Shown here piece after piece: positions 39,666 through 47,407 of a stretch of 51,733 nt of DNA. Numbering within the stretch: position 1 is the first letter of the stretch; each line of letters opens with the position of its first letter. This DNA comes from an uncultured Eubacteriales bacterium (GTDB lineage Bacteria; Bacillota; Clostridia; Peptostreptococcales; Anaerovoracaceae), in contig CADADV010000013.1 of assembly GCA_902786815.1 (NCBI GenBank), forward strand, positions 1 to 51,733, given 5' to 3'. A program made the translations under genes and the position numbers. The notes beneath the pieces were generated by a model that saw nothing but the letters and a program-made list of their open reading frames with translations, had not been told where the DNA came from and made no database searches.

Positions 39666-40760
39666 ATGACTTCGAATACTGCGAACTTTGATCTTGCGGC
39701 TCTGGCACTGAAGGCGGCGTGTCCGAACAACGAGATTCTTTTTGATGACAAAGGCATGCCTTCTGTCATGGTGAAGATCCCGAAAATGACATACGCGCAG
39801 CTGGGGCTCGGCGACAGCACCGATGTGTTCCCGGCCTTCATCGTGAACGGACAGGAAGTCAACGAGATCTACATCTCGAAATTCATGAACATCGTGCAGA
39901 ACAGCAGGGCGTATTCGCTGCCCGGACGAGATTACGCAAACAGCATCAACTTTGAAAACGCCATCGCCAGGTGCACCTCCAAGGGCCGTGGCTGGCATCT
40001 GATGACAGCAATGGAATGGGGCCTGCTGATTCTCTGGTGTGAGCACAACGGGTTCATCCCGCTGGGCAACCTCGCCTATGGCAAGTATCACACCGAAACG
40101 AATTACAAGGCCATTCCCATGACGAAGGACGGAAACGGACAGATCCTGCATACTGCCGGCGGCACCGGGCCTCTGACCTGGTTCCATGACGGAACGCCGG
40201 GCGGTATCGCCGATCTGGCCGGAAACGGATGGGAGTGGACCGGCGGCGTCCGGACCGTGTACGGCGAACTGCAGGTGCTGGCCAACAACGACGCGGCGGA
40301 TTCCGGAAACGCGCAGACCGAGTCCGCTGCAACGTGGAAGGCCATTGATGCAGCAAGCGGAACACTGATCACACCCAACGGCGAAGGCACTACCCCCGGC
40401 AGCGTGAAGATGGATTATGTCAGCGGCGCCATCAAGTATGACACAACCATTTCCAGCCAGAGCGATTCCGGCCGTTACTGCAATTTCAACACAATCACCT
40501 ACAATTCCGAGACGATCAGCTCGGCAGCCGTAAGGTTCCTGCAGGCAATTGGGTTCCTGCCGATCACCGGGACGCTGTGCACCACCTATGGACGGTGCTA
40601 CTTTAACAACGGCGCTGCAGAACGGTGCTTCTACCGGGGCGGCAACTACAGCTCGTCGAACGAGTACTCGTTCCCGTCGTTCTACGGCCGCAACGCTCGC
40701 TCGTACACGGCCGCGGGCATCGGTTTCCGCTCCGCTTTTGTACAGCTGCCAGCTGCTTAA
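39666..40760 (+). CDS. DGR variable protein, formylglycine-generating-enzyme/C-type-lectin-like fold
   Basis: A 364-residue target protein. The core shows ISKFMNIVQNS, GWHLMTAMEWGLLILW and GGIADLAGNGWEWTGG, landmarks of the FGE-sulfatase/C-type-lectin fold used by many DGR targets. The last ~45 residues come from the variable repeat: CFYRGGNYSSSNEYSFPSFY and ending GFRSAF. Residues 329, 331, 340, 342, 347, 349, 350 and 351 differ from the template-encoded ones (Asn or Thr in the template). ATG 39666 is 2 bases after the prior stop, with GGAGGG upstream. By analogy with BPP-1 Mtd, it is probably the receptor-binding tip. Confidence 0.92.
   Translation: MTSNTANFDLAALALKAACPNNEILFDDKGMPSVMVKIPKMTYAQLGLGDSTDVFPAFIVNGQEVNEIYISKFMNIVQNSRAYSLPGRDYANSINFENAIARCTSKGRGWHLMTAMEWGLLILWCEHNGFIPLGNLAYGKYHTETNYKAIPMTKDGNGQILHTAGGTGPLTWFHDGTPGGIADLAGNGWEWTGGVRTVYGELQVLANNDAADSGNAQTESAATWKAIDAASGTLITPNGEGTTPGSVKMDYVSGAIKYDTTISSQSDSGRYCNFNTITYNSETISSAAVRFLQAIGFLPITGTLCTTYGRCYFNNGAAERCFYRGGNYSSSNEYSFPSFYGRNARSYTAAGIGFRSAFVQLPAA
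40622..40737 (+). repeat. DGR variable repeat (VR)
   Basis: A 116-bp copy of the template repeat. It matches the template at 105 positions and differs at 11 (40651, 40656, 40683, 40689, 40690, 40704, 40710, 40711, 40713, 40716, 40717). Every difference falls on a template A, replaced by G (6), T (3) or C (2). The last 20 bases, containing TCGGTTTCCGCTCCGCTT, are unchanged and act as the likely initiation (IMH-like) end. It lies at the 3' end of the gene, as in known DGRs. Confidence 0.97.
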
Positions 40761-40772
40761 CTGGGAACTGTT

Positions 40773-40792
40773 GTCACCGCGACAGCGGTGAC
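40773..40792 (+). promoter_or_regulatory. DGR target hairpin downstream of the variable repeat
   Basis: GTCACCGC (40773-40780) pairs perfectly with GCGGTGAC (40785-40792) around a GACA loop. An 8-bp stem with a GRNA tetraloop shortly after the VR is the cruciform element shown to aid target recognition in Bordetella phage BPP-1. Here it starts 35 bp after the VR. Confidence 0.75.
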
Positions 40793-40794
40793 CC

Positions 40795-40820
40795 TTTCCG
40801 CGCGAAGCGCGGAAATTTTA
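40795..40820 (+). terminator. Rho-independent terminator after the variable gene
   Basis: TTTCCGCGC (40795-40803) pairs with GCGCGGAAA (40807-40815) around GAA, followed by TTTTAT. It is only 2 bases from the target hairpin. It separates the tail/variable operon from the avd-template-RT operon. Confidence 0.75.
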
Positions 40821-40844
40821 TAAGCCCAAAAACGACCTTTTGCG

Positions 40845-40917
40845 ATCGGGCAAATTGACCGGATTCTAAGGCCAATCTGCCCGATTCGCACTCCTAAGTA
40901 TCTTTATCTGCTATAAT
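40845..40917 (+). promoter_or_regulatory. Promoter and dyad operator for the avd-TR-RT operon
   Basis: A TATAAT -10 lies at 40912-40917, 34 bases before the avd ATG, with no good -35 at standard spacing. Upstream, ATCGGGCAAATTG (40845-40857) and CAATCTGCCCGAT (40873-40885) form a 13-bp dyad with one mismatch and a 15-nt gap, suitable for an activator or repressor. This implies that retroelement expression is controlled separately from the late operon. Confidence 0.55.
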
Positions 40918-40951
40918 CCGACAGATTACACCAGAGGAGGACGGGTTCAGC

Positions 40952-41305
40952 ATGGCCACCGAAGACTTTAAGCTGCTGCAGAAGGTGCAGGATATGCTGG
41001 TCTACGGTTATCCTTTGCTGAACCAGTTCCCGAAGGCGGAAAAGTTTTCCCTGGCTCAGGATATCCGGCTGTGCATGAATGAAATGCTTCGCCTCACCAT
41101 CGCGGAAGAGAAGAAGAAATCGAAGGGAACAACGCTGGAAAAGCTGGACGTGGAAAACACTACGCTGAAGATCTTCCTGCGCGTAAGCATGGAGCTGAAG
41201 TATCTATCGAAGCACCATTACGGCGTATGGGAAGGGAAACTGGTGGAAATCGGCAAGATGATCGGCGGTTTGATCAAATCCGTCAGTGACAAACCGAAGA
41301 CATAG
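40952..41305 (+). CDS. avd: DGR accessory variability determinant (Avd-like)
   Basis: A 117-residue helical protein. It matches the Avd pattern: a LLQKVQDMLVYGYPLLNQFP helix, KAEKFSLAQDIRLCMNEML, then a second pair of helices with FLRVSMELKYLSKHHYGVWE. Avd is a four-helix-bundle pentamer that binds the RT and the template RNA and is required for mutagenic homing. AGAGGAGG is 11 bases before the ATG. The template repeat begins 17 bases after its stop. Confidence 0.88.
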   Translation: MATEDFKLLQKVQDMLVYGYPLLNQFPKAEKFSLAQDIRLCMNEMLRLTIAEEKKKSKGTTLEKLDVENTTLKIFLRVSMELKYLSKHHYGVWEGKLVEIGKMIGGLIKSVSDKPKT

Positions 41306-41322
41306 GGTTCAGACCATGTTTG

Positions 41323-41438
41323 ACGGTGCTTCTACCGGGGCGGCAACTACAACTCGACGAACGAGTACTCGTTCCCGTCGTTCAACGGCAACAACGCTCG
41401 CTCGAACACGAACACGAACATCGGTTTCCGCTCCGCTT
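41323..41438 (+). repeat. DGR template repeat (TR)
   Basis: The non-coding master copy, 701 bp downstream of and in the same orientation as the VR. It has 27 adenines; 11 are changed in the VR. In the VR reading frame it holds nine AAC and three ACG codons, six and two of which are altered. No single substitution of an A in this frame can make a stop codon, a known design of DGR templates. Confidence 0.97.
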
Positions 41439-41621
41439 CATCATTGGCCAGGCGTAAGCCTGACCATTGTCAGATGTTTCAGGCTCACGGGCCTGATTCC
41501 AGTACGGGTGATGATAAAGGGGTCTGACTCCTCGGTCGTAAAGACGGCAGAAAAAGGTTCGGCTGTGAAATCCGCTACCGGTATCCCGGGCTGATAAGCA
41601 CAGCAAAAGGATTGGGACGAA
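41439..41621 (+). ncRNA. Structured spacer of the DGR template RNA
   Basis: The 183 nt between TR and RT are non-coding. They contain a stem TGG-C-CAGGC/GCCTG-A-CCA with a GTAA loop (41445-41466) and a second, TCAGGC/GCCTGA (41479-41496). In BPP-1 the equivalent RNA downstream of TR binds the RT-Avd complex and primes cDNA synthesis, so this stretch is the probable functional counterpart. Confidence 0.6.
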
Positions 41622-42707
41622 ATGGAAAAGCACAGCGGAGTCTTTGAGGCGTTCTACGATTTCGAGAATCTGTATGGCGGATACCTGCTTGCCCGTCGCA
41701 ACAAACGGTTCAAGCCGGAAGTGCTGTCCTATTCGGCCCACCTGGAAGACAATCTGATCGATGCCCAGAACCATCTGGTGTGGCAGGATCTGATTGTGAA
41801 CGGCCTGCATCAGTTTTATGAGTATTTTCCAAAGGTTCGGCTGATCCATGCGTTACCGTTCAGGTTCCGTGTGATCAACTGCGCGGCCTACCGTGTTCTC
41901 TGGCCGATCTACAGCCGGAGCATGTACGAACACAGCTACGGCAGCATCCCCGGCATGGGACAGGTGAAAGCCGTTGATCAGCTGCAGAAGTGGCTGAGGC
42001 TGGCCAGGAATAAGCCTGACAAATGGTACATCGGGAAAATGGATGTGAAGAAGTTCTTCTTCCGTGTACCGGTGGACGTGCAGCTGCGTGAGCTCGGGAA
42101 ACCGCTGGATGACATAAAAATGATGTGGTTTCTGGAAACCATGATCCGGTGTGACGGCAGGGCCTTCGGGCTCCCGCTGGAAGTATCAGATCCTTTTGAT
42201 GTGGATATGGTACCCGGCATCGGAATGCAGGTCGGCAGCCTGATCAGCCAGATGACGGCCAACGTGGTGCTGACGCCGGTGGATCATTACATCAAACGGG
42301 TCCTTCAGGCGCCGTACTACATCCGGTACATGGACGATATGCTTGTCCTGGCACCGAGCAAACAGCAGGTCTGGGACATTATCGGAGATACTGACGATTA
42401 TCTGCAGGAGAGCTTCCAGCTGCAGCTGAACAACAAGACGGCTGTGAGGCCGGCTGAACAAGGCAGTGAGTTCATCGGAAAGGTGGTCACGGCCGACAAA
42501 ATCCATCTGCGAAAGGAATCATCCCTGCGGATGAAACGCCATCTGGATTATGTGAGAGAGGCCTACCGGGTCGGAGACGTACCGCTGGAATACGCAATGT
42601 CGGTTATCCAGAGTTACCTGGGACTTCTGAAACATACCTCAGATGACGCACTAAGAAACAAAATATGTGAGGATTACGTCCTCATCAGGGAATCGGCACC
42701 GGATTGA
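41622..42707 (+). CDS. DGR reverse transcriptase
   Basis: A 361-residue RT that copies the template RNA into adenine-mutagenised cDNA. Catalytic residues are Asp141 (IGKMDVKKFFFR) and the YMDD box Y236-M237-D238-D239 (YIRYMDDMLVLAP). Motif 4 reads GMQVGSLISQMTAN (about 203-214), of the form typical for DGR RTs rather than retrons or group II RTs. No maturase, RNase H or endonuclease domain is present. AAAGGA lies 10 bases before the ATG, and the stop codon is inside the loop of the following terminator. Confidence 0.95.
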   Translation: MEKHSGVFEAFYDFENLYGGYLLARRNKRFKPEVLSYSAHLEDNLIDAQNHLVWQDLIVNGLHQFYEYFPKVRLIHALPFRFRVINCAAYRVLWPIYSRSMYEHSYGSIPGMGQVKAVDQLQKWLRLARNKPDKWYIGKMDVKKFFFRVPVDVQLRELGKPLDDIKMMWFLETMIRCDGRAFGLPLEVSDPFDVDMVPGIGMQVGSLISQMTANVVLTPVDHYIKRVLQAPYYIRYMDDMLVLAPSKQQVWDIIGDTDDYLQESFQLQLNNKTAVRPAEQGSEFIGKVVTADKIHLRKESSLRMKRHLDYVREAYRVGDVPLEYAMSVIQSYLGLLKHTSDDALRNKICEDYVLIRESAPD

Positions 42708-42720
42708 CCCGGTGCTTTTT
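42696..42720 (+). terminator. Terminator of the DGR operon
   Basis: GCACCGG (42696-42702) pairs with CCGGTGC (42709-42715), followed by five T. The RT stop codon (42705-42707) is in the loop. Confidence 0.85.
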
Positions 42721-42757
42721 CATATCTGCAGAAAAGTGAAGAAAGTGGTGACGAGCC

Positions 42758-43228
42758 ATGAATGAGAAAGCGCTTGAGCCAGTCTGGCAATTCCTCGGCA
42801 ATAACTGGGGCTGGGTACTGGCCGCGTTCAGCGTTCTATTTGAAATTACCCCGATCAAGATCCATCCGATCACATCGTTGCTCAGATGGATCGGAAAAAA
42901 GCTGACCGGCGATATCCGGCAGGACATAGCAGATCTCCGGGAAGATGTGGACATGCAGCGCCTGTCATCGATCCGATCCTTAGTGCTGGATTTCAGTAAT
43001 TCCTGTCTGAACGGCCGAAAGCACACGAAGGAAGAGTTCGATCATATCCTGGAGGAAAACAAGAACTACGAAAAACTGGTTGCAAAGTACAACGGCAAAA
43101 TCGAAAACGACGTTTACAAGGAAGCCATTGCTTATATCAAACGGATCTATCGAAAACGAATGGATAAGCGCGACTTCCTGACAACCCCGACAATCGAAAT
43201 GGATGTAGACGATACTGAAGAACAGTGA
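42758..43228 (+). CDS. Membrane-associated hypothetical protein of the lysis region
   Basis: A 156-residue protein with one N-terminal hydrophobic segment (NNWGWVLAAFSVLFEITPIK, about 14-33) and a charged helical remainder including SCLNGRKHTKEEFDHILEEN and KEAIAYIKRIYRK. The form recalls phage minor structural or holin-associated proteins. It lies before a two-helix membrane protein and the endolysin, so a role in lysis is likely but unproved. Confidence 0.6.
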   Translation: MNEKALEPVWQFLGNNWGWVLAAFSVLFEITPIKIHPITSLLRWIGKKLTGDIRQDIADLREDVDMQRLSSIRSLVLDFSNSCLNGRKHTKEEFDHILEENKNYEKLVAKYNGKIENDVYKEAIAYIKRIYRKRMDKRDFLTTPTIEMDVDDTEEQ

Positions 43229-43237
43229 GGTGAGAGC

Positions 43238-43561
43238 ATGGCCATGAAGAAACCGGATCCCAAAGACCAGTTCAGTAAGAAGCTGGCCAAATGGTCGGCC
43301 TGGTTCTGGTTCATCTATATGGTGCTGATACTGGCCGTGCTTGCTTTCCAGCCGCTGACCGCAGAGGCCATTATCTGGCTTGCCGGCATCACATCCTTTG
43401 TAATGATCGTGAACATCTGGGCCTACACTGACAACAGTATCTATGACAAGGCCATAGCAGCCGGCGTAAAGATCGTCGGAAGGTTCCGCTTTAACAAGAA
43501 GAACAATGACTCATCCGATGACGAAGAGGATGAAGATGAAGGAGAAGGAGGGAACGGCTGA
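43238..43561 (+). CDS. Two-helix membrane protein, holin-like
   Basis: A 107-residue protein with two adjacent membrane helices (FWFIYMVLILAVLAF and AIIWLAGITSFVMIVNIWA) and a very acidic C-terminal tail (SSDDEEDEDEGEGG). This is a class II holin or antiholin layout. It overlaps the endolysin ATG by one base, and another holin-type gene lies after the endolysin. Confidence 0.6.
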   Translation: MAMKKPDPKDQFSKKLAKWSAWFWFIYMVLILAVLAFQPLTAEAIIWLAGITSFVMIVNIWAYTDNSIYDKAIAAGVKIVGRFRFNKKNNDSSDDEEDEDEGEGGNG

Positions 43562-44532
43562 TGCTCAGCGTATCGAAGCTGTCTGCTTCTGCGAATGAAT
43601 GCATGGGCTGGCCCTACGTCAGCCCGGGAACGAACGATAGGAACGGTATTGACTGTTCCGGCCTTTTCGTGAAGATGTACCGCGACCAGGGCGCGGAGAT
43701 CTATCACGGCAGCAACACCATTTTTCGTGAATACTGTTCGGAAACCGGGAAGCTGACCAGCGTGAACCAGCTGCAGCCCGGCATGGTGGTTTTCAAACGG
43801 AAAGATTGGAAAGATTCCGACAAAGGAAACAGATGGTACGGAAAGAGCCCCGGAAACCTCAGCCATATTGGATACGTTGACAGCGTGAATCCCCTCCGGA
43901 TCATCCATGCGTCCACGGGTCCGATGTGTGTTACGACCGACACGAAGATCGACAAGTGGGATTACTGGGGGAAACTGAAGGACGTGGACTACGGAGGTTC
44001 TCCGTCTCCTGATCCTTCGCCTGATCCTTCACCTGATCCGGATCCGGAACCGATTACCGTCAGCAAGATGGTTTACGCGGAGAACGGAAAGCCTGTCAAC
44101 CTGCGGTACGGGCCTTCTCTGGACAAGAAAATCATGGATGAAATCCCGGTTGGAGAAATCGTCACGCTGTCCCAGATCAAAGGCGGCTGGTCGAAAGTCA
44201 CCTGGAAGAAGAAAACAGGATGGATGATGAACGCATTTTTGGTAGATCCGGACACGCCCGTTCCTGAACCCGAGCCGGAACCGGAGCCGGAACCTGACCC
44301 GCCCATCCTGATCGAGGATGCCACGGTCTGGTCTGACAACGGGAAACCGGTAAAAATGAGGGCGAGTCCTTCACAGGACTGCAAGCTTTATGACGATGTA
44401 CCGGTTGGAACGGTTGTGGCTGTGGATGTGTACAATGCCGCCACGGATGCCAAAGGGAACCAGTGGTCAAAGGTATCGTACAGAAACCTCAAAGGCTGGT
44501 ACATCATGACAAAATTCCTGAGCGTAGGATAA
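43561..44532 (+). CDS. Endolysin: NlpC/P60 peptidase with two SH3 domains
   Basis: A 323-residue cell-wall hydrolase. Residues ~1-140 are an NlpC/P60 cysteine peptidase with catalytic Cys in GIDCSGLFVKMYRD and His in GNLSHIGYVDS, cutting stem peptides of peptidoglycan. Two bacterial SH3 domains for wall binding follow (about 170-225 and 262-322), joined by PDPSPDPSPDP and PEPEPEPEPEPD linkers. No signal peptide, so it depends on a holin. Starts one base inside the preceding gene. Confidence 0.92.
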   Translation: MLSVSKLSASANECMGWPYVSPGTNDRNGIDCSGLFVKMYRDQGAEIYHGSNTIFREYCSETGKLTSVNQLQPGMVVFKRKDWKDSDKGNRWYGKSPGNLSHIGYVDSVNPLRIIHASTGPMCVTTDTKIDKWDYWGKLKDVDYGGSPSPDPSPDPSPDPDPEPITVSKMVYAENGKPVNLRYGPSLDKKIMDEIPVGEIVTLSQIKGGWSKVTWKKKTGWMMNAFLVDPDTPVPEPEPEPEPEPDPPILIEDATVWSDNGKPVKMRASPSQDCKLYDDVPVGTVVAVDVYNAATDAKGNQWSKVSYRNLKGWYIMTKFLSVG

Positions 44533-44552
44533 TTGGAAAGGAGAAAGAATCT

Positions 44553-44876
44553 ATGCAAATCGACCTTACCCAAATCATCCTGGCCGTGATCACCCTGATC
44601 TTCGGCCTGCTGATGAGGTACGTGATCCCCAGTGCGAAGAAGAATCTGGACAAAAACCAGATGGAACTTCTGCAGGTGGCGGTGAAATCCGCTGTCTATG
44701 CTGCTGAAATGCTGTACAAGAGCGACCAGGGACAGGAGAAGAAAGCCTATGTGGTTGAATTATTGCGACAGCAGGGATACATCGTGGATCCGGAAAAGAT
44801 TGAAGATTCCGTAAACGCGATGATCGAAGCCTTTGTGAAAGAGCTGAAAATCGAACAGGCGAAAATTGCGGTCTGA
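44553..44876 (+). CDS. Holin (LLH family)
   Basis: A 107-residue protein. One N-terminal membrane helix (QIILAVITLIFGLLMRYVIP) is followed by LLQVAVKSAVYAAEMLYKSD, GQEKKAYVVELLRQQGYIVD and a C-terminal helix, the pattern of phage LLH-type holins. GAAAGGAG lies upstream. It forms the membrane lesion that releases the endolysin. Confidence 0.8.
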   Translation: MQIDLTQIILAVITLIFGLLMRYVIPSAKKNLDKNQMELLQVAVKSAVYAAEMLYKSDQGQEKKAYVVELLRQQGYIVDPEKIEDSVNAMIEAFVKELKIEQAKIAV

Positions 44877-44885
44877 CAGACAACG

Positions 44886-44919
44886 AAGAACCCTCCCGAA
44901 AGCGGGAGGGTTCTTTTTT
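44886..44919 (+). terminator. Strong terminator of the late operon
   Basis: A 13-bp perfect stem, AAGAACCCTCCCG (44886-44898) with CGGGAGGGTTCTT (44903-44915), AAAG loop, and T-run. It ends the plus-strand late transcript. The 136 bases that follow, up to the first minus-strand gene, show nothing beyond a weak GCCT/AGGC hairpin with a T-run near 45010-45035. Confidence 0.92.
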
Positions 44920-45055
44920 CGTTTTGGGGCGTAAATGCTGCTGGTTCTAACAGATTTAGCGCGGATTCTGCCTCTGCCGGTCTGAAGCTGCTACGATAGG
45001 GTGAAGCCTGGAACGCGCGGGAGAGGCCTTTTTGTGCGAAATACGGCTATATGCC

Positions 45056-45277
45056 TTAATTCAGGTCGTAATACTCATCGTCATCGATCAGGGTCACATG
45101 CTGGTTCATGAGCCGCAGCGCTTCCTCATAACTGCCGGCGCTGAAGACGGCATCACGAAGATCGTTGTATTCGGTAATCCTGTGTTCTTTCTGCAGGGCG
45201 TTTCTTACAAGGCCCAGAATATACAGCGTGTTTCCGGATTCGTGCCGGGATTGGAAATGAACCTCAGGCCTTTTCAC
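45056..45277 (-). CDS. Small hypothetical protein, last gene of the reverse module
   Basis: A 73-residue protein starting with GTG (KRPEVHFQSRHESGNTLYIL...) after a GGGAGGAGG site. It is predicted helical with an acidic end (LIDDDEYYDLN), and it overlaps the cyclotransferase gene by 14 bp, so they are made together. Function unknown. Confidence 0.6.
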   Translation of the reverse strand: MKRPEVHFQSRHESGNTLYILGLVRNALQKEHRITEYNDLRDAVFSAGSYEEALRLMNQHVTLIDDDEYYDLN

Positions 45278-45752
45278 GTTGCTCCTCCTCCCATGTGTCC
45301 ACCAGGGCATTCATCAGGTAATTGATATCGATATTGAAAGCGGCGTATCCGGAGCGTACCGTGTCCAGATAGGACGAAGACGGCTGCTGGGCCGGGAAAC
45401 CGTCGTTCATGATGTACACCATGGCTTCACCGACCTTTTCCTGTACGGCCTTCTGTCCGGCCTTGTAGGCGTCCATATCCTTGTACCCGTTCAGCAGGAT
45501 CGGAAAGATTTCCTTCCGGTAGAACTTCGGATACCCTTCATAGCGGTCCAGGCTCTTTTCGTCCCGATCGGAGATCTTCCAGACCACGACCGGCACAGAG
45601 GATTCCGGCTGCGGCTCGATGGTGAGGAATCCTCTCCGGAACAGCAGGTGATAGTTCGGGATCGACGTGGCCGCCACCGGCTTTGCATCCGGACAGCGGA
45701 ATTTCATCTGCTCCACATTCAGGTTGGAACCATAGGCGAGATAGTATTTCAT
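45264..45752 (-). CDS. Gamma-glutamylcyclotransferase-like (AIG2/GGCT) protein
   Basis: A 162-residue protein with the family start KYYLAYGSNLNVEQM (substrate-binding YGSNLN loop) and DEKSLDRYEGYPKFYRK, whose Glu is the catalytic base of this fold. Members release 5-oxoproline from gamma-glutamyl amines or peptides. ATG 45752 follows GGAGGATG. An amidoligase is encoded in the same module (48731-49654); the two families are known partners in peptide-modification operons. Confidence 0.8.
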   Translation of the reverse strand: MKYYLAYGSNLNVEQMKFRCPDAKPVAATSIPNYHLLFRRGFLTIEPQPESSVPVVVWKISDRDEKSLDRYEGYPKFYRKEIFPILLNGYKDMDAYKAGQKAVQEKVGEAMVYIMNDGFPAQQPSSSYLDTVRSGYAAFNIDINYLMNALVDTWEEEQREKA

Positions 45753-45756
45753 CGGA

Positions 45757-47406
45757 TCATCCTCCAATCTTCAGCTGGTTGCTGTCTGTTACCGGGGCCA
45801 GGAAGTAATGGGCGTACTGCACAACCTTGTCATACCTGTCTGCAGATCCCATGAAGCTCTTGGCCACCTTCTGTTCTTCCGGATCCATGTCCTTGTATTT
45901 CTTTTTCCCGAAGGACGGCGGGAGCCAGTTCTTTCCTTTGGCCGCAAAGATATTGAACCGTGCCAGAATGTTCATATCCTTGAATTCCAGATGGCAGGTG
46001 CCCTTTTTGTAGAATGTGAAGAAGAAGTATTTCGTCTCGATCTTCGCTGTCTGTCCTTCCTTTTCAGCCTTCTGCAGCGTTTCCCGGATGCCTTCATCCC
46101 ACTGAGTGCGGCCGCCGTCCAGGTAGTTGAACACCTTCTCCACGTCGGCAATCTCATCCCAGACCTTGTACACCCGGAACTCCGGCGTGTATTTGCTGCC
46201 CCAGTTTTCGAAGGCGTTCAGGCGAACCACCACGCGCTTATTGACAGCAAAGGCGTCGTTGGTCTTCCAGCCGTCGAAGTAATGCCGGTTCTGGGAGTTT
46301 TCGTCCCAGTGCCATTTCCGTGTCCACTTATCGAACAGGTCCATGATCGTCTTTTCTACGCCGTCGTTCACCTGGACGTTCATCTGCATCATGATCTCCC
46401 GGATGTTGAAAAGGCTGAATTCATAATCCGCCAGTTCCTCCACTCTCTGGTTCAGCAGATCGCGGAGATTGGACGTCAGCTGAGACATGAACTGCGGGGC
46501 GGTAAACAGCGCGGACCAGTATTTCTTCCGGATCCGGCGAACTGCGTCATTGACCGAGGCCCGGGTGTTGTGCCCCATGCTCAGTTCGAACGGGGACGAT
46601 GAGTATGACGTATCCTTGCTGATCACCGGCTGGTTCAGCACCCGCTGGCAGGCTTCCGTTTCCTGTATCAGGTGGACAGCGGTTTCGACCTCGTAATTAT
46701 ACCGGTCCAGGATTGATTCCACAAAGTCTGCTTTCGTCAGGGCCTGCTGTTCTTCTTCCGGAAGATCCACGTATTTGTGTCCGGGCTTCAGATGATCCAG
46801 GATCAGGTGGGACAGTTCTGATTCCGGATTCTTGAAACGGATCAGGGCGATTTCCACGTCCGTCTTCCGTTCGGCCCGGGTGAAGGCTTCCTGCAGGTAT
46901 TCAATCTCAGCATTGCCATCTGCCAGAGTCCGGCGAAGCAGATCCCGTTCGTTGGTGCAGGGATTGCGCAGCGTCTCCGCATTGCACAGGGCGATCAGCT
47001 GGCCGCCATCGGTGAGCAGCTGCAGGGCCTTCAGAATGTGCTTTACCCCGGACTCAAACGGCGGATTCATGACGATCAGGGAATACTTCTTGCAGGTGGT
47101 GTATGACAGGAAATCGTCATGGACCACGCGGAAACCCTTGTCCTTCAGGATGGCCCGGAGATTCGGATCAACCTCGATGCAGTCAATGTCCGCGCCTTTG
47201 TCTTCCGACCGGTACCGGGTTCCGTGATGGATCTTCCAGCGACGGTTCACCGCGTCGGCCAGGTTACCTTTCCCGGCGCTGGGCTCCAGGATGGTGGAAA
47301 TGTAATCCCAGCGGATGCCATCCAGCATCTTCATGGCCAGGCTGTCCGGTGTCGGATAAAATCCGGAGGAGTTATGCTCCTCCGGAAGTGTAGCAATCTT
47401 GTTCAT
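45757..47406 (-). CDS. Class I DNA adenine methyltransferase-like protein with DUF4942-type C-terminus
   Basis: A 549-residue protein. The N-terminal third is a SAM methyltransferase: SGFYPTPDSLAMKML, ILEPSAGKGNLADAV (motif I), DCIEVDPNLRAIL, and LIVMNPPFESG (the NPPF motif of N6-adenine or amino-methyltransferases). The rest (about 250-549) matches the DUF4942-type region (FNIREIMMQMNVQVNDGVEK, KNWLPPSFGKKKY). It probably methylates phage DNA to avoid host restriction. ATG 47406 follows AGGAGG. No restriction partner is visible. Confidence 0.85.
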   Translation of the reverse strand: MNKIATLPEEHNSSGFYPTPDSLAMKMLDGIRWDYISTILEPSAGKGNLADAVNRRWKIHHGTRYRSEDKGADIDCIEVDPNLRAILKDKGFRVVHDDFLSYTTCKKYSLIVMNPPFESGVKHILKALQLLTDGGQLIALCNAETLRNPCTNERDLLRRTLADGNAEIEYLQEAFTRAERKTDVEIALIRFKNPESELSHLILDHLKPGHKYVDLPEEEQQALTKADFVESILDRYNYEVETAVHLIQETEACQRVLNQPVISKDTSYSSSPFELSMGHNTRASVNDAVRRIRKKYWSALFTAPQFMSQLTSNLRDLLNQRVEELADYEFSLFNIREIMMQMNVQVNDGVEKTIMDLFDKWTRKWHWDENSQNRHYFDGWKTNDAFAVNKRVVVRLNAFENWGSKYTPEFRVYKVWDEIADVEKVFNYLDGGRTQWDEGIRETLQKAEKEGQTAKIETKYFFFTFYKKGTCHLEFKDMNILARFNIFAAKGKNWLPPSFGKKKYKDMDPEEQKVAKSFMGSADRYDKVVQYAHYFLAPVTDSNQLKIGG

Positions 47407-47407
47407 G

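Noticed and set aside
41323-41594. Open frame across the template repeat
   Set aside because: It is Thr/Arg/Ser-rich, has no ribosome site, and covers non-coding template DNA.
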